Below are positions 8,105-16,211 of a stretch of 64,000 bases of DNA, piece by piece. A program made the translations under genes and the position numbers. The notes below the pieces were generated by a model, which saw only the letters and a list, made by a program, of their open reading frames with translations, ran no database searches and was not told the DNA's origin. The stretch lies in NCBI RefSeq assembly GCF_014698045.1, contig NZ_JACJSE010000001.1:434001-498000 (forward strand). The letters are read 5' to 3'. The stretch is from Aulosira sp. FACHB-615 (GTDB taxonomy: Bacteria > Cyanobacteriota > Cyanobacteriia > Cyanobacteriales > Nostocaceae). Position 1 is the first letter of the stretch. Each line of letters starts with the position of its first letter.

Positions 8105-8554
8105 ATGGACGATAACAATTCTGTATGGCTTTCTATATGGTTGATGTATATATCAGTAATTTTTAGCTCTCTTACTCTTACGCTAACGCAGAATACTTAC
8201 ACACCACCAGTAGATACTTATATTGCACCACCAGTAGATACTTATATTGCACCACCAGTAGATACTTATATTGCGCCACCAGTAGATACTTATATTGCAC
8301 CACCAGTAGATACTTATATTGCACCACCAGTAGATACTTATATTGCACCACCAGTAGATACTTATATTGCACCACCAGTAGATACTTATATTGCACCACC
8401 AGTAGATACTTATATTGCACCACCAGTAGATACTTATATTGCACCACCAGTAGATACTTATATTGCACCACCAGTAGATACTTATATTGCGCCACCAGTA
8501 GATACTTATATTGCGCCACCAGTAGATACTTACATTGCGCCATCTAACCCTTAA
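8105..8554 (+). CDS. Repetitive PPVDTYIA protein with N-terminal hydrophobic segment
   Basis: 149 residues: a hydrophobic N-terminus (WLSIWLMYISVIFSSLTLTLT, about 8-28) that could be a signal peptide or anchor, then 14 tandem copies of the octapeptide PPVDTYIA (residues 34-145), then PSNP. An AGGAAAA ribosome-binding site precedes the ATG. Pro-rich, Tyr/Thr-containing octapeptides suggest an extended surface or wall-like segment, but no family is recognised. The copies are almost identical at DNA level, so the array expanded recently. Because the unit is 24 bp, the opposite strand is open as well; the plus strand is preferred for its start site. Confidence 0.55.
   Translation: MDDNNSVWLSIWLMYISVIFSSLTLTLTQNTYTPPVDTYIAPPVDTYIAPPVDTYIAPPVDTYIAPPVDTYIAPPVDTYIAPPVDTYIAPPVDTYIAPPVDTYIAPPVDTYIAPPVDTYIAPPVDTYIAPPVDTYIAPPVDTYIAPSNP
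8204..8539 (+). repeat. Minisatellite: 14 copies of a 24-bp unit
   Basis: Unit CCACCAGTAGATACTTATAT plus TGCA or TGCG. Copies differ almost only in the last base of the Ala codon and in one TAT/TAC codon near the end. The half-unit GAATACTTACACA just before the array may be the seed. The array lies wholly within the open frame at 8105-8554. Confidence 0.9.
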
Positions 8555-9117
8555 GTCAAAGCTTTTTCTTGAAGCAAGGCATCACCGTGCAGCAAGCCCG
8601 AAAAGGTATCGTCTTACAAAAATAGTCCTAGTAGTCAAGGCGCATTTTGCCGCCATACGTCGTCTGAAAATCATACTCAGACTATGTTTCAGAAAAAATT
8701 TGACTTTCATTCAACAATTAGGATTTGACAGGCCCGCTCCGCTACTTTTATTCGTACCATTTGAACCCATCTAATTTTTAGAAGCTGAAAGGGGTAAAAG
8801 TAGCGAGCCTGTCATAAGCCGCCACGCAACGCCTGAAAGCATTGTTCCGTATGGATTACAAAAATAAAATAGCTCTTTAACTCGAAATTCTCAGAAAAAG
8901 CTTGTTTTTGCAGTACCAATTGACCTTTAAGTTATTTGGCACAGACTTTTGTCACGTAGCCACAAGGGTTTCAGGCTCTAAAAAATGGGATTGTTTAATT
9001 GCTACAGCCCTTCCTAAAGTATTTTGGTACGTCAAATGCTGTCGGCATCTCAAAACCGAGGAAGTTTTCTGAAATCCTTATAATGTAAGATTTTCAGGGC
9101 TTGAATCTGCTGTATTG
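8555..9117. other. Intergenic with an imperfect inverted repeat
   Basis: No gene recognised. Arms at 8727-8750 and 8795-8813 (GACAGGC...CGCTACTTTTA and its complement) form an imperfect inverted repeat. The left arm carries a 5-bp duplication (CCGCT). It may be a degenerate non-autonomous element. The rest shows nothing I can name. Confidence 0.4.
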
Positions 9118-9145
9118 CGCCAGAATTCAGAATTGAATTCTGGCG
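9118..9145. repeat. Perfect stem-loop (12-bp arms) downstream of the invertase
   Basis: CGCCAGAATTCA, loop GAAT, then the exact complement. It lies 24 bp past the invertase stop on the minus strand. No clear U-run follows, so it is either a REP-type palindrome or a 3'-end-stabilising hairpin. Confidence 0.5.
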
Positions 9146-9168
9146 ACTGAATTCTTTGTTACTCAAGA

Positions 9169-10620
9169 TTAAGAGCTAAGAGGATCTACACTGCGGATTT
9201 CAAACTCACAGGCTCTTGATACTAAATCTGGTGGTAACTTATCGAAACTTACTAGCGGTAAATGAGAAGCATCTTTAACTAATTCTTTCGCTAATAAGAA
9301 ACCTGCAATTGTCCAGGTTTGATACTTTCTTGCTTGTTTACCAATTAATCGGCCTTTTTTACCATCGTAATATTCTGGCCATTCATCTTCACCAATGCGG
9401 GCTTCTGCAATGGCGATCGCTTTTTTTGCCAAACTGGTTCTATTAGTTTTCATGGCTGCTGCTGTTAACATCCACATCAGCACAGGCCAGCTACCAGCAT
9501 TATGATAAGACCAAGGTATATTTTTCGGGTCACATCCAGTTACAATTCTGTACTCTTCATCTTCTATCGCTGGGAAACAGATTTTCATCGGCATATCTCC
9601 GACTAAATCGTCCCATCTTTTCTCAATCAGATTCATAATGGCTTGTGACTGTTCTTCTGTGGCTAAATCAGAAATAATCGCCATCAAGTTACCCAAGGCA
9701 AAAAAGCGTGTATCTAACTGAGATGGCCCGACATTCCCAGCCAGATAACCGCCTTTTTTGGGTAGCCATTTATCTAATTCATAATAGGGAATTGAGTCTA
9801 CATAAATGTTAAATAGATTCACCGCCGCCTTGCCATATTCTTCACCTTTGAAGCGATAAATGGCATTTAAGCGATTAATATCTATCCAATAATGCTGGCG
9901 AATATGTCCGCATAAAAGTGGTAAACGATTATCAATTGCCATCACAATATCTTGATTACCTTGGCAAATTAATAACTCCCGTGCTGCCCTGAGTGCTGTG
10001 TAGAATAAAACTTGTATTTCGAGAGGATGGCCATATATACCCATCCGACGATCAATCATACAAGCACCGTCGGGAACTAACAGTGTTGGGTACATATCAA
10101 AACGATTCGCCAAACAAATTTCCATAATCAACCGAATGCCATTTTGAAATTCTGGCTGATAAGCTATGGAAAAATCTTTTGTCGCTACAACATAAGCACG
10201 CAACAAAATAATCCACCACAGACAAGAATCTACAGGTGTGACTCTGGCGATCGCATGTTCCCCAAAATCTGCCTCTAAATATTCTTCGCCATTCTCGACA
10301 ACAACTTTAAAGCTGGCCGGAATTAAACCTCTCCCTGGCTTATAAGCATCTAATTGCCGTTCTTTTGGTTGTAACTTTAAAGTTTCTTCCAAAAAGTTAC
10401 GCACAATATCTGTTCTACCTTTAGCAAGAAAAATTAATGCTGAAGAGACAAAATCTCGAACAAAACACTGGTCATAATTAAGTGCTTCTACAGAATTATC
10501 ATAAGCGGCAACTGTACCAATCGGTCGCCCTCGATAATATAGAATCGATTTTTCTAGTGCTTCCCATGCGGCTTTTTCTGTAATTTCATCTGTTAATAAG
10601 TTCTCTATTTGCATTGTCAA
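9169..10620 (-). CDS. Alkaline/neutral invertase, GH100
   Basis: 483 residues matching glycoside hydrolase family 100 along the whole length: LNYDQCFVRDFVSSALIFL (about 48-66, with the conserved FVRDF), DAYKPGRGLIPASFKV, FGEHAIARVTPVDSCLWWIILLRAY, YGHPLEIQVLFYTALRAA and WSYHNAGSWPVLMWML. It hydrolyses sucrose to glucose and fructose in the cytosol. In heterocystous cyanobacteria such invertases supply heterocysts with hexose for NADPH production, a role demonstrated in Anabaena; which of its two paralogues this corresponds to cannot be told here. Monocistronic. Confidence 0.92.
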   Translation of the reverse strand: MTMQIENLLTDEITEKAAWEALEKSILYYRGRPIGTVAAYDNSVEALNYDQCFVRDFVSSALIFLAKGRTDIVRNFLEETLKLQPKERQLDAYKPGRGLIPASFKVVVENGEEYLEADFGEHAIARVTPVDSCLWWIILLRAYVVATKDFSIAYQPEFQNGIRLIMEICLANRFDMYPTLLVPDGACMIDRRMGIYGHPLEIQVLFYTALRAARELLICQGNQDIVMAIDNRLPLLCGHIRQHYWIDINRLNAIYRFKGEEYGKAAVNLFNIYVDSIPYYELDKWLPKKGGYLAGNVGPSQLDTRFFALGNLMAIISDLATEEQSQAIMNLIEKRWDDLVGDMPMKICFPAIEDEEYRIVTGCDPKNIPWSYHNAGSWPVLMWMLTAAAMKTNRTSLAKKAIAIAEARIGEDEWPEYYDGKKGRLIGKQARKYQTWTIAGFLLAKELVKDASHLPLVSFDKLPPDLVSRACEFEIRSVDPLSS

Positions 10621-11255
10621 ACAAACTCCTTATGGGATGTATTTTTGTGGTAAATGCTCCTGATTTGCTGATTTTCTGCCATCATCATAACAAAGAGCCT
10701 TTAAGAAACGACAGAAATGTTATCTTCTTAAAGTTGATTTTTGCTGATTATAATTAACAGTTTTGTAGGAATTTAAATGCTGATTAATTTACAGCAATTC
10801 AATGATAATTTTTATGAATTGCCTGGGAAAATACTCCTGAAAATCTGGAGACAAGATATAGTCTGAGATTAATTACGTTCTTTTTCTATGTAGAACCATT
10901 TATATCAATCAAAATATATCTCGTAAGCTATTTAAAGCCTCTATTATTTTCAGTATAATTACGGATGATAATTGGGTTTTGGAAATGACAATTTTGATTT
11001 CCCCTACAAATTAATAATTTATAACCTTTTGTAAGAATCTGCAAGATAAATTGCTATAAAAATTAAGATGTCAATACCTCAAAAGAGGTATAAACACCTG
11101 ACTATAGTTAGATTTATTAACTAAATAAGTACAAGAAATTGAGAAAAAATACTCAATTTTCTGCAAAATTTATATCATTAGTAGAGAACAGGTTTGAAAG
11201 CTATGGATATTTTTTAGATGAGTTTATATCCTCTAACTGCTGCAATCCTGTTCTC
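10621..11255. other. Intergenic, AT-rich upstream region of the invertase
   Basis: 635 bp of very AT-rich DNA without a convincing gene, holding the invertase promoter. No NtcA-type or DIF-type motif was clear. Confidence 0.35.
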
Positions 11256-11344
11256 TATAGGACTCATATTTGATTTGGGAAAAAAATCAGTACACCCAGA
11301 TCAGGCTTCTCTCCTACTCCCTATTCCCCATTCCCTACTCCCTG
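11256..11344. repeat. Dispersed repeat TATAGGACTCATATTTGATT, copy 1
   Basis: Begins TATAGGACTCATATTTGATT, continues through a GGGAAAAAAATCAGTACACC segment and CAGATCAGG, and ends in STRR heptamers (CTCCCTA/TTCCCCA/TTCCCTA). Near-identical copies lie at 14050-14140 and 45829-45919. Confidence 0.75.
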
Positions 11345-11391
11345 CGTACACAACTAGATTCAGGAATCAAACCATATTCCTATATTTGCTG

Positions 11392-12570
11392 TTATAGCCA
11401 ATATTTATAAGCGGCATAGGCCATAGTTACCACACCTGTGATAATCGCCGACTCATCGATTTCAAATTCGGGATGGTGTAATGGGTAGTTGATGATTCGA
11501 TCTTTGAAACCGACACCCAAGCGAAACATTGAACCAGGGGCGTGTTCTAAATAAACAGAAAAATCTTCCGCGCCAAGAGAAGGTTCGGGTAAAACTTGGA
11601 CGCGATCGCTACTCCAGGCTTCTTCTGCGGCTGATTGTAACAACTGGGTTAAAGAATAATCATTTTGGACGCTGGGGACACCTTGACGGTAATTAACTTG
11701 ATATTTTGCGCCGTAAGCATCACAGATATTCGCCACAATATTTTCAATCCAATGAGGGAGATGGGCGCGGGTTTCGGGATGGAGCGATCGCACCGTTCCC
11801 CACAACTGCACTTGATCAGCAATCACATTGGGCGCTCTACCACCCTGAATTTTCCCTATACTCAACACTACAGGGCGCAAAGGATTCTGAGTCCGGCTGA
11901 TGGCTTGTTGCAAAGCTGTAATCACTTGTGAAGCAATCCAAATCGCGTCAGTTGCTTCATGGGGACGTGCGCCGTGTCCAGACTCACCAATAATCGTAAT
12001 TTCTAAATCATCAGCTGCGGCTGTCAACGCTCCGTAACGTATCCCAATCGAACCTGCGGGGATAGAAGGAAAAACATGAACGCCTAAAATCGCTGAAACA
12101 TCCTGCATCGCCTGATCTTGCACCATCCAATTCGCACCCTGGGCAATTTCCTCGGCGGCTTGAAATAAAAATCGCACCTTCCCGCCCAATTCATCAGCGA
12201 TTTGGGACAAGATCATTGCCGTACCTAACCCGACAGTCGTATGTACATCGTGACCACAAGCGTGCATCACCCCATCTTTACGGGAAGCATAATCTAAACT
12301 TGTACGTTCTTGGATAGGTAAAGCATCCATATCAGTCCGAATCGCTAATAAACGCTCATCGGTTCCTGTACCCCGCACTTCCCCAATTACACCTGTTTTT
12401 CCCACACCTTCTTGGACATGCAACCCACTGGAAGACAGAACCCCAGCCACAAAAGCAGCTGTTTGATACTCTTGACCACTGAGTTCTGGATGAGAGTGAA
12501 GATGACGGCGAATTTCAACTAAACGGGGTGCTAGTTTTGTGGCTATCTCTTTAATACGGGTTAACATCAA
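11392..12570 (-). CDS. M20-family amidohydrolase (N-acyl amino acid / hippurate hydrolase type)
   Basis: 392 residues. Metal ligands are visible in HACGHDVHTT (about 106-115), in the AAEEIAQGA loop (about 140-148) and in a C-terminal His (PLHHPEFEIDE). The insertion domain between them provides dimerisation. The family removes acyl groups from amino acids (hippurate, IAA-amino acids, N-acetyl amino acids); the exact substrate cannot be read from sequence. ATG at 12570 is chosen; the Met at the next codon is equivalent. STRR heptamers lie upstream. Confidence 0.88.
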   Translation of the reverse strand: MMLTRIKEIATKLAPRLVEIRRHLHSHPELSGQEYQTAAFVAGVLSSSGLHVQEGVGKTGVIGEVRGTGTDERLLAIRTDMDALPIQERTSLDYASRKDGVMHACGHDVHTTVGLGTAMILSQIADELGGKVRFLFQAAEEIAQGANWMVQDQAMQDVSAILGVHVFPSIPAGSIGIRYGALTAAADDLEITIIGESGHGARPHEATDAIWIASQVITALQQAISRTQNPLRPVVLSIGKIQGGRAPNVIADQVQLWGTVRSLHPETRAHLPHWIENIVANICDAYGAKYQVNYRQGVPSVQNDYSLTQLLQSAAEEAWSSDRVQVLPEPSLGAEDFSVYLEHAPGSMFRLGVGFKDRIINYPLHHPEFEIDESAIITGVVTMAYAAYKYWL

Positions 12571-12637
12571 TCAATTTTAGTTACGAGCTTTGTTCCCATG
12601 ATAAATAAGTGCTAATGAACAAAATGTTCTTTATCAA

Positions 12638-12756
12638 AGGGAACAGGGAATAGGGAATAGGGAATAGGGAATAGGGAATAGGGAATAGGGAATAGGGAAT
12701 AGGGAATAGGGAATAGGGAATAGGGAATAGGGAATAGGGAATAGGGAATAGGGAAT
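12638..12756. repeat. STRR array, 17 heptamers AGGGAAT
   Basis: One AGGGAAC unit followed by 16 perfect AGGGAAT units (7 bp each). It is a textbook STRR array of heterocystous cyanobacteria, directly followed by a MITE-like element at 12762-12879. Confidence 0.95.
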
Positions 12757-12761
12757 AGTAT

Positions 12762-12879
12762 AGGACTTACGCAAGAACTCTCTCAAACTCTCATTCCTCC
12801 GTGTCCTCTGCGTCTCTGTGATACCCTGCGGGAAGCCGCTTGCGCGTCTACGATTTTCTGTAGCCTGTGCGTAAGTCCT
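12762..12879. mobile_element. MITE-like element, family AGGACTTACGCA, copy A (118 bp)
   Basis: Ends are the perfect 12-bp inverted repeats AGGACTTACGCA and TGCGTAAGTCCT. The interior carries CCTCCGTGTCCTCTGCGTCT and ACCCTGCGGGAAGCCGCT. No coding capacity. The copy at 18295-18412 has the same length and shares the interior motifs. Confidence 0.75.
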
Positions 12880-12905
12880 GTAGTAGACAAAAATTTAAAC
12901 CATCT

Positions 12906-12938
12906 CCACTCCCAACTCCCTACTCACCACTCCCTACC
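12906..12938. repeat. STRR heptamers (ACTCCCT type)
   Basis: CACTCCCAACTCCCTACTCA and following units: imperfect 7-bp repeats that abut the 3' end of the pentapeptide-repeat gene. Confidence 0.6.
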
Positions 12939-13509
12939 GCTTACTTTCCACTTCCTCAGACTGGGTATAACAAGTTGTCCCTGCTTTAAATTTATTACAT
13001 TGCTTGGGAATTACACGCTCAGATGACCACCAGTAAGGTTTATCGGAAGTGACATCACCTGTAGTTAAAGTAGTTAGTCGGAAGTTTGCTCCGCGAAAAT
13101 TAGTAAAGTATAATTTAGCACCGGATAAGTTAGCGGCTGTTAAATTAGCACCCAGAAAACCTGTAAAAGACAAATCCGCACTTTCTAAAGATGCTGAAGT
13201 TAAATTTGTACCTGTGAAAGATGCTCCAGTGAGATTGGCAGATTTCAGGATTGCACCTTCGAGATTTGCATCGGTTAAATCTGCATTGGTCAGATTCGCT
13301 TCGGATAAATTTGCTCCCTTTAAAATAGCCCCACGCAAGTTGACACCAGCTAAATTAGCTTGATTGAGGTCAGCACCACTCAAATCGCAACGAGGACAAG
13401 CACCCGATTTTCTGAACTGTTCTAGGTCTTGTTGATTCAGCCCCAAGGCTTTTTCGGTTAACCCCGTGCAAACTATTAGAGCAACAATGCTGGCAATCTG
13501 GAGTTTCAT
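12934..13509 (-). CDS. Secreted pentapeptide-repeat protein
   Basis: 191 residues. An N-terminal signal peptide (about 1-23, hydrophobic IASIVALIVCTGL, Ala-x-Gly exit) is followed by about 20 tandem A(D/N)LxX pentapeptides between residues 42 and 145, which fold as a right-handed quadrilateral beta helix. Cys pairs lie at CPRC near 38-41 and in the C-terminal tail. Such exported pentapeptide proteins are abundant in Nostocales; function is mostly unknown. The 3' end touches an STRR stretch, which may have shaped its tail. Confidence 0.85.
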   Translation of the reverse strand: MKLQIASIVALIVCTGLTEKALGLNQQDLEQFRKSGACPRCDLSGADLNQANLAGVNLRGAILKGANLSEANLTNADLTDANLEGAILKSANLTGASFTGTNLTSASLESADLSFTGFLGANLTAANLSGAKLYFTNFRGANFRLTTLTTGDVTSDKPYWWSSERVIPKQCNKFKAGTTCYTQSEEVESKR

Positions 13510-13737
13510 AGGTTTTACGGATATTTGTGTCTGTGATCAGTTAAACGTAGAGTTACTGTCATACTTAACATATACACATATACCGTTAACTCAGCAAATC
13601 CTAGCAATGAAGTGGTGATGAAGAAGCTATAAAAATAGTATAAATTCTGATTTTGGGACTACACAAAACCAAATTTAGGCTTTAAGATTGATTCGTAAGG
13701 AACTATACAGAACTCTCTATAGACTATCACATATTCG

Positions 13738-13772
13738 ATCCCCCCAGCTAAAAGAAAAGTAGCTGGGGGGAT
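13738..13772. terminator. Strong GC-rich hairpin
   Basis: ATCCCCCCAGCTA and TAGCTGGGGGGAT enclose a 9-nt loop. It lies between the pentapeptide gene start and the kinase gene stop, so on the minus strand it could end the kinase transcript. No classic U-run is present. Confidence 0.5.
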
Positions 13773-13831
13773 ATTAATTTGAGCATTTATACTGTGTTGA
13801 GTCAGTTAGTGATCATTCGGTATATCTATGT

Positions 13832-14046
13832 AGGGCTTACGCACAAAGGTTATTTGTGAAGAATGGGGATGAGGGTTTAAGGGTGTGAGGGTTTAAGAGT
13901 GTGAGGAAGGTGTGATGGTATAAGGGTGTAAGGGTTTTGAACATCTACACTCTTACGGGGAAGTTAAAAGAAAAGTAGGTTGGGTGGAGCGATAGCGAAA
14001 CCCAACATCCTCAAGACTTTTTTGGTTTTCGTTCCTCCACCCAACC
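13832..14046. repeat. Composite repeat: AGGGCTTACGCA end, G-rich STRR, then GTAGGTTGGG palindrome (copy 1)
   Basis: The left end AGGGCTTACGCA resembles the MITE end at 12762. It is followed by heptamer-like GGGTGTGAGGGTTTAAG units and then, from 13975, GTAGGTTGGGTGGAGCGATA running to CCTCCACCCAACC, a long imperfect palindrome. The same composite order occurs at 19605-19806. Confidence 0.65.
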
Positions 14047-14049
14047 TTG

Positions 14050-14140
14050 TATAGGACTCATATTTGATTTATGAAAAAAATCAGTACACCCAGATCAGCC
14101 GTCTTTCCTACTCCCTACTCCCCATTCCCTACTCCCTACC
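14050..14140. repeat. Dispersed repeat TATAGGACTCATATTTGATT, copy 2
   Basis: Same order as at 11256 and 45829: TATAGGACTCATATTTGATT, an A-run, TCAGTACACCCAGATCAG, then STRR heptamers of the CTCCCTA/CCCATTC type. Confidence 0.75.
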
Positions 14141-14193
14141 TTGTATATTGAGACAAGTAGTAGACCATCCCCTAAACGATTTTTCGATTTAAC

Positions 14194-15936
14194 TTAGCGC
14201 CATCCCAAAAAACGCAGTCCGGGAACAATGAGGTAATGACTGACCCCTAGCCAAAAGCATGTAAAAATGGCGACTAAAACAAATAAAGCCAAGGGTAGAC
14301 CTAATTCTGTCCAAAGTGGCTGGGGTGAAAAATAAAAGACTGTGGCGGGGAAGCCTAAAACAAATAAACCAGAAAATATCACTGCTGTGCCTAAAGCGGC
14401 GACTAAGGCATAAACTATGTGATGACTGCGAAACCCAAAGCTGAGGGATAGCAAAAATATTGAGACAGCAATCATCACGACCAAACCATCACTGCTTTGT
14501 TTGGGTGAAATGAGTTCCCAAAATAACCAACCAAATCCATAGCTAATCATACCCATGAGTGATGCGACTAAAAACCGCCGCCTTTGACCAAAACACCCGG
14601 ATAAGGTGAGTCCCCAGGCGGTTCCCAAACCAGCACTCACAAAGACTAAAATATCTGCACCAAAGTTAGTTTGAGAATTGGGAATGAGTTCTGGTAGTTG
14701 ACCCACGATTAATTGCACAATGCGATCGCCTAAAATTGTGCGGTAAGCTACAAAAAAGCCGATAATTGTGCCTAAACAAGCTCCTAAACTAGATAGCACC
14801 ATTGCCCACACAATCGCTACACAAGCTTGAATCATTTTCAGCAAGGCTTTGGCAATAAACAAAGCTGTTTTACCAATTGCTGTGAGAAAATCGGTAAAAG
14901 CTCGTTCAATGGTTTGAATTAGCCTTGTTAAGTTGTTGCTGGCTGAATTTGAGTTTGGTGGTTGGGAGAATGACTGCGGTTTGGCAGATTTGTTAATTTT
15001 TGCTAACCGTTTGAGAATAATGGCTGCATTAGATGGACGCGATCGCACGTCTTCCTTTACCATCTCATCCAGTAAATCAGCAAACTGTGAGCTAATATTC
15101 ACTCGATTCCGCCACCGCAATTCCCCAGTCTGCAAATCTTCCATCTCTGGCGGATACTTACCTGTGAGTAATTCAATCATTGTCCGGCCAAGAGCATAAA
15201 AATCAGCCGCAGGCCCCACATTTCCCCCAGTAACTTGTTCTGGCGGACTGTAACCAGAAGAAAATAACCGCGTTGAACTCGACTCTCGGCGCTGCATAGC
15301 AGCATTTATTTGTTTAACACCACCAAAATCAATTAATACTAATTGTTCCCACCCTGTTTTGGGTTGAGTTGGTGGCGCGGTTGAGGCTGGTATCCGCAAC
15401 ATTAAGTTAGAAGGTTTAATATCGCGGTGAATAATTTGGCATTTGTGCAGTTCTTGTAAAATTTTCACAGCTTGGGTGAACCAGTTGAGTACCAAATTCT
15501 CTGGACATCCTTGAGGATAATTATTCATAATTTCATCCAGAGTCGGCCCATTGATTTTTTCCATCACCAAACAAGCTAACTGGCGCGGTTTTGGACTGCT
15601 GATATTTACCTGAAAAAAACCATCAGCTTCCACCTTCGGAACACCAGGATGCTGCAAACTAATTAAAACTGCTGCTTCTTGTGTAAATAATTCCTGGGCT
15701 TTTGGTGAATCTTCCACCAAAACTTTTAGCACCTTTTCAGTTTGAGTTTTTTCATCCCAAACTGTATAAATTTGGGCAAAACCACCAGAACCCAATGGTT
15801 CCAGTGGGACATAGCGGTCTAGCAACTGTAGCAATGCGCCACAGCTGTTACAAAATTTGTTTCCCCAAGGTTGGGGGTAAGGACGTTGACAATCAGGATT
15901 TATGCAGTGAACCGCCCTTTGAGGGATATGGGACAC
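14194..15936 (-). CDS. Membrane-anchored Ser/Thr protein kinase with N-terminal zinc ribbon
   Basis: 580 residues. It opens with a zinc ribbon (C-x4-C ... C-x2-C, residues about 11-32). A complete Hanks-type kinase domain spans about 42-315: glycine loop GSGGFAQIY, Lys in KVLKVL, HRDIKPSNLML, DFG in LIDFGGVKQ, and SPPEQ in place of APE. After a Ser/Asn-rich linker come about five or six membrane helices (about 355-575). The ribbon-kinase-membrane layout is typical of cyanobacterial STKs; the targets are unknown. All catalytic residues look intact. Transcribed alone. Confidence 0.9.
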   Translation of the reverse strand: MSHIPQRAVHCINPDCQRPYPQPWGNKFCNSCGALLQLLDRYVPLEPLGSGGFAQIYTVWDEKTQTEKVLKVLVEDSPKAQELFTQEAAVLISLQHPGVPKVEADGFFQVNISSPKPRQLACLVMEKINGPTLDEIMNNYPQGCPENLVLNWFTQAVKILQELHKCQIIHRDIKPSNLMLRIPASTAPPTQPKTGWEQLVLIDFGGVKQINAAMQRRESSSTRLFSSGYSPPEQVTGGNVGPAADFYALGRTMIELLTGKYPPEMEDLQTGELRWRNRVNISSQFADLLDEMVKEDVRSRPSNAAIILKRLAKINKSAKPQSFSQPPNSNSASNNLTRLIQTIERAFTDFLTAIGKTALFIAKALLKMIQACVAIVWAMVLSSLGACLGTIIGFFVAYRTILGDRIVQLIVGQLPELIPNSQTNFGADILVFVSAGLGTAWGLTLSGCFGQRRRFLVASLMGMISYGFGWLFWELISPKQSSDGLVVMIAVSIFLLSLSFGFRSHHIVYALVAALGTAVIFSGLFVLGFPATVFYFSPQPLWTELGLPLALFVLVAIFTCFWLGVSHYLIVPGLRFLGWR

Positions 15937-16130
15937 AACCGCTACAATACAAACGCTGAGTTGATTTTAACCTATGTTAAGGAGGCAGTGGTTCGACTTC
16001 GCTCACCAACCGGGCAGGAGGCAGGAGGGAAATCACATAAATAAATTTAGGGGATTTAACCAGGACAAAACTTCACCCGAATTTCTCACGTATGGGTAGG
16101 GAGTGTGGGGGGAAAGATTTCTTCACCATC

Positions 16131-16172
16131 CTCCCTCCCACACCTCCCACACCTCCCACCCTTCCCACACCC
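16131..16172. repeat. Short tandem repeat (ACACCTCCC, 9 bp)
   Basis: Several imperfect units CTCCCACAC between the ligase gene and the kinase gene, part of the C-rich STRR class. Confidence 0.6.
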
Positions 16173-16211
16173 CTGGATTTCTCACAAGAGAGAAATCCAG
16201 GTTCATATTTC

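Noticed and set aside
8204..8539. CRISPR array
   Set aside because: Units are contiguous without spacers and encode a peptide; no cas genes.
8178..8543. Minus-strand protein with repeats VAQYKYLL
   Set aside because: It is the complement of the 24-bp minisatellite, open only because the unit is a multiple of three; no ribosome-binding site.
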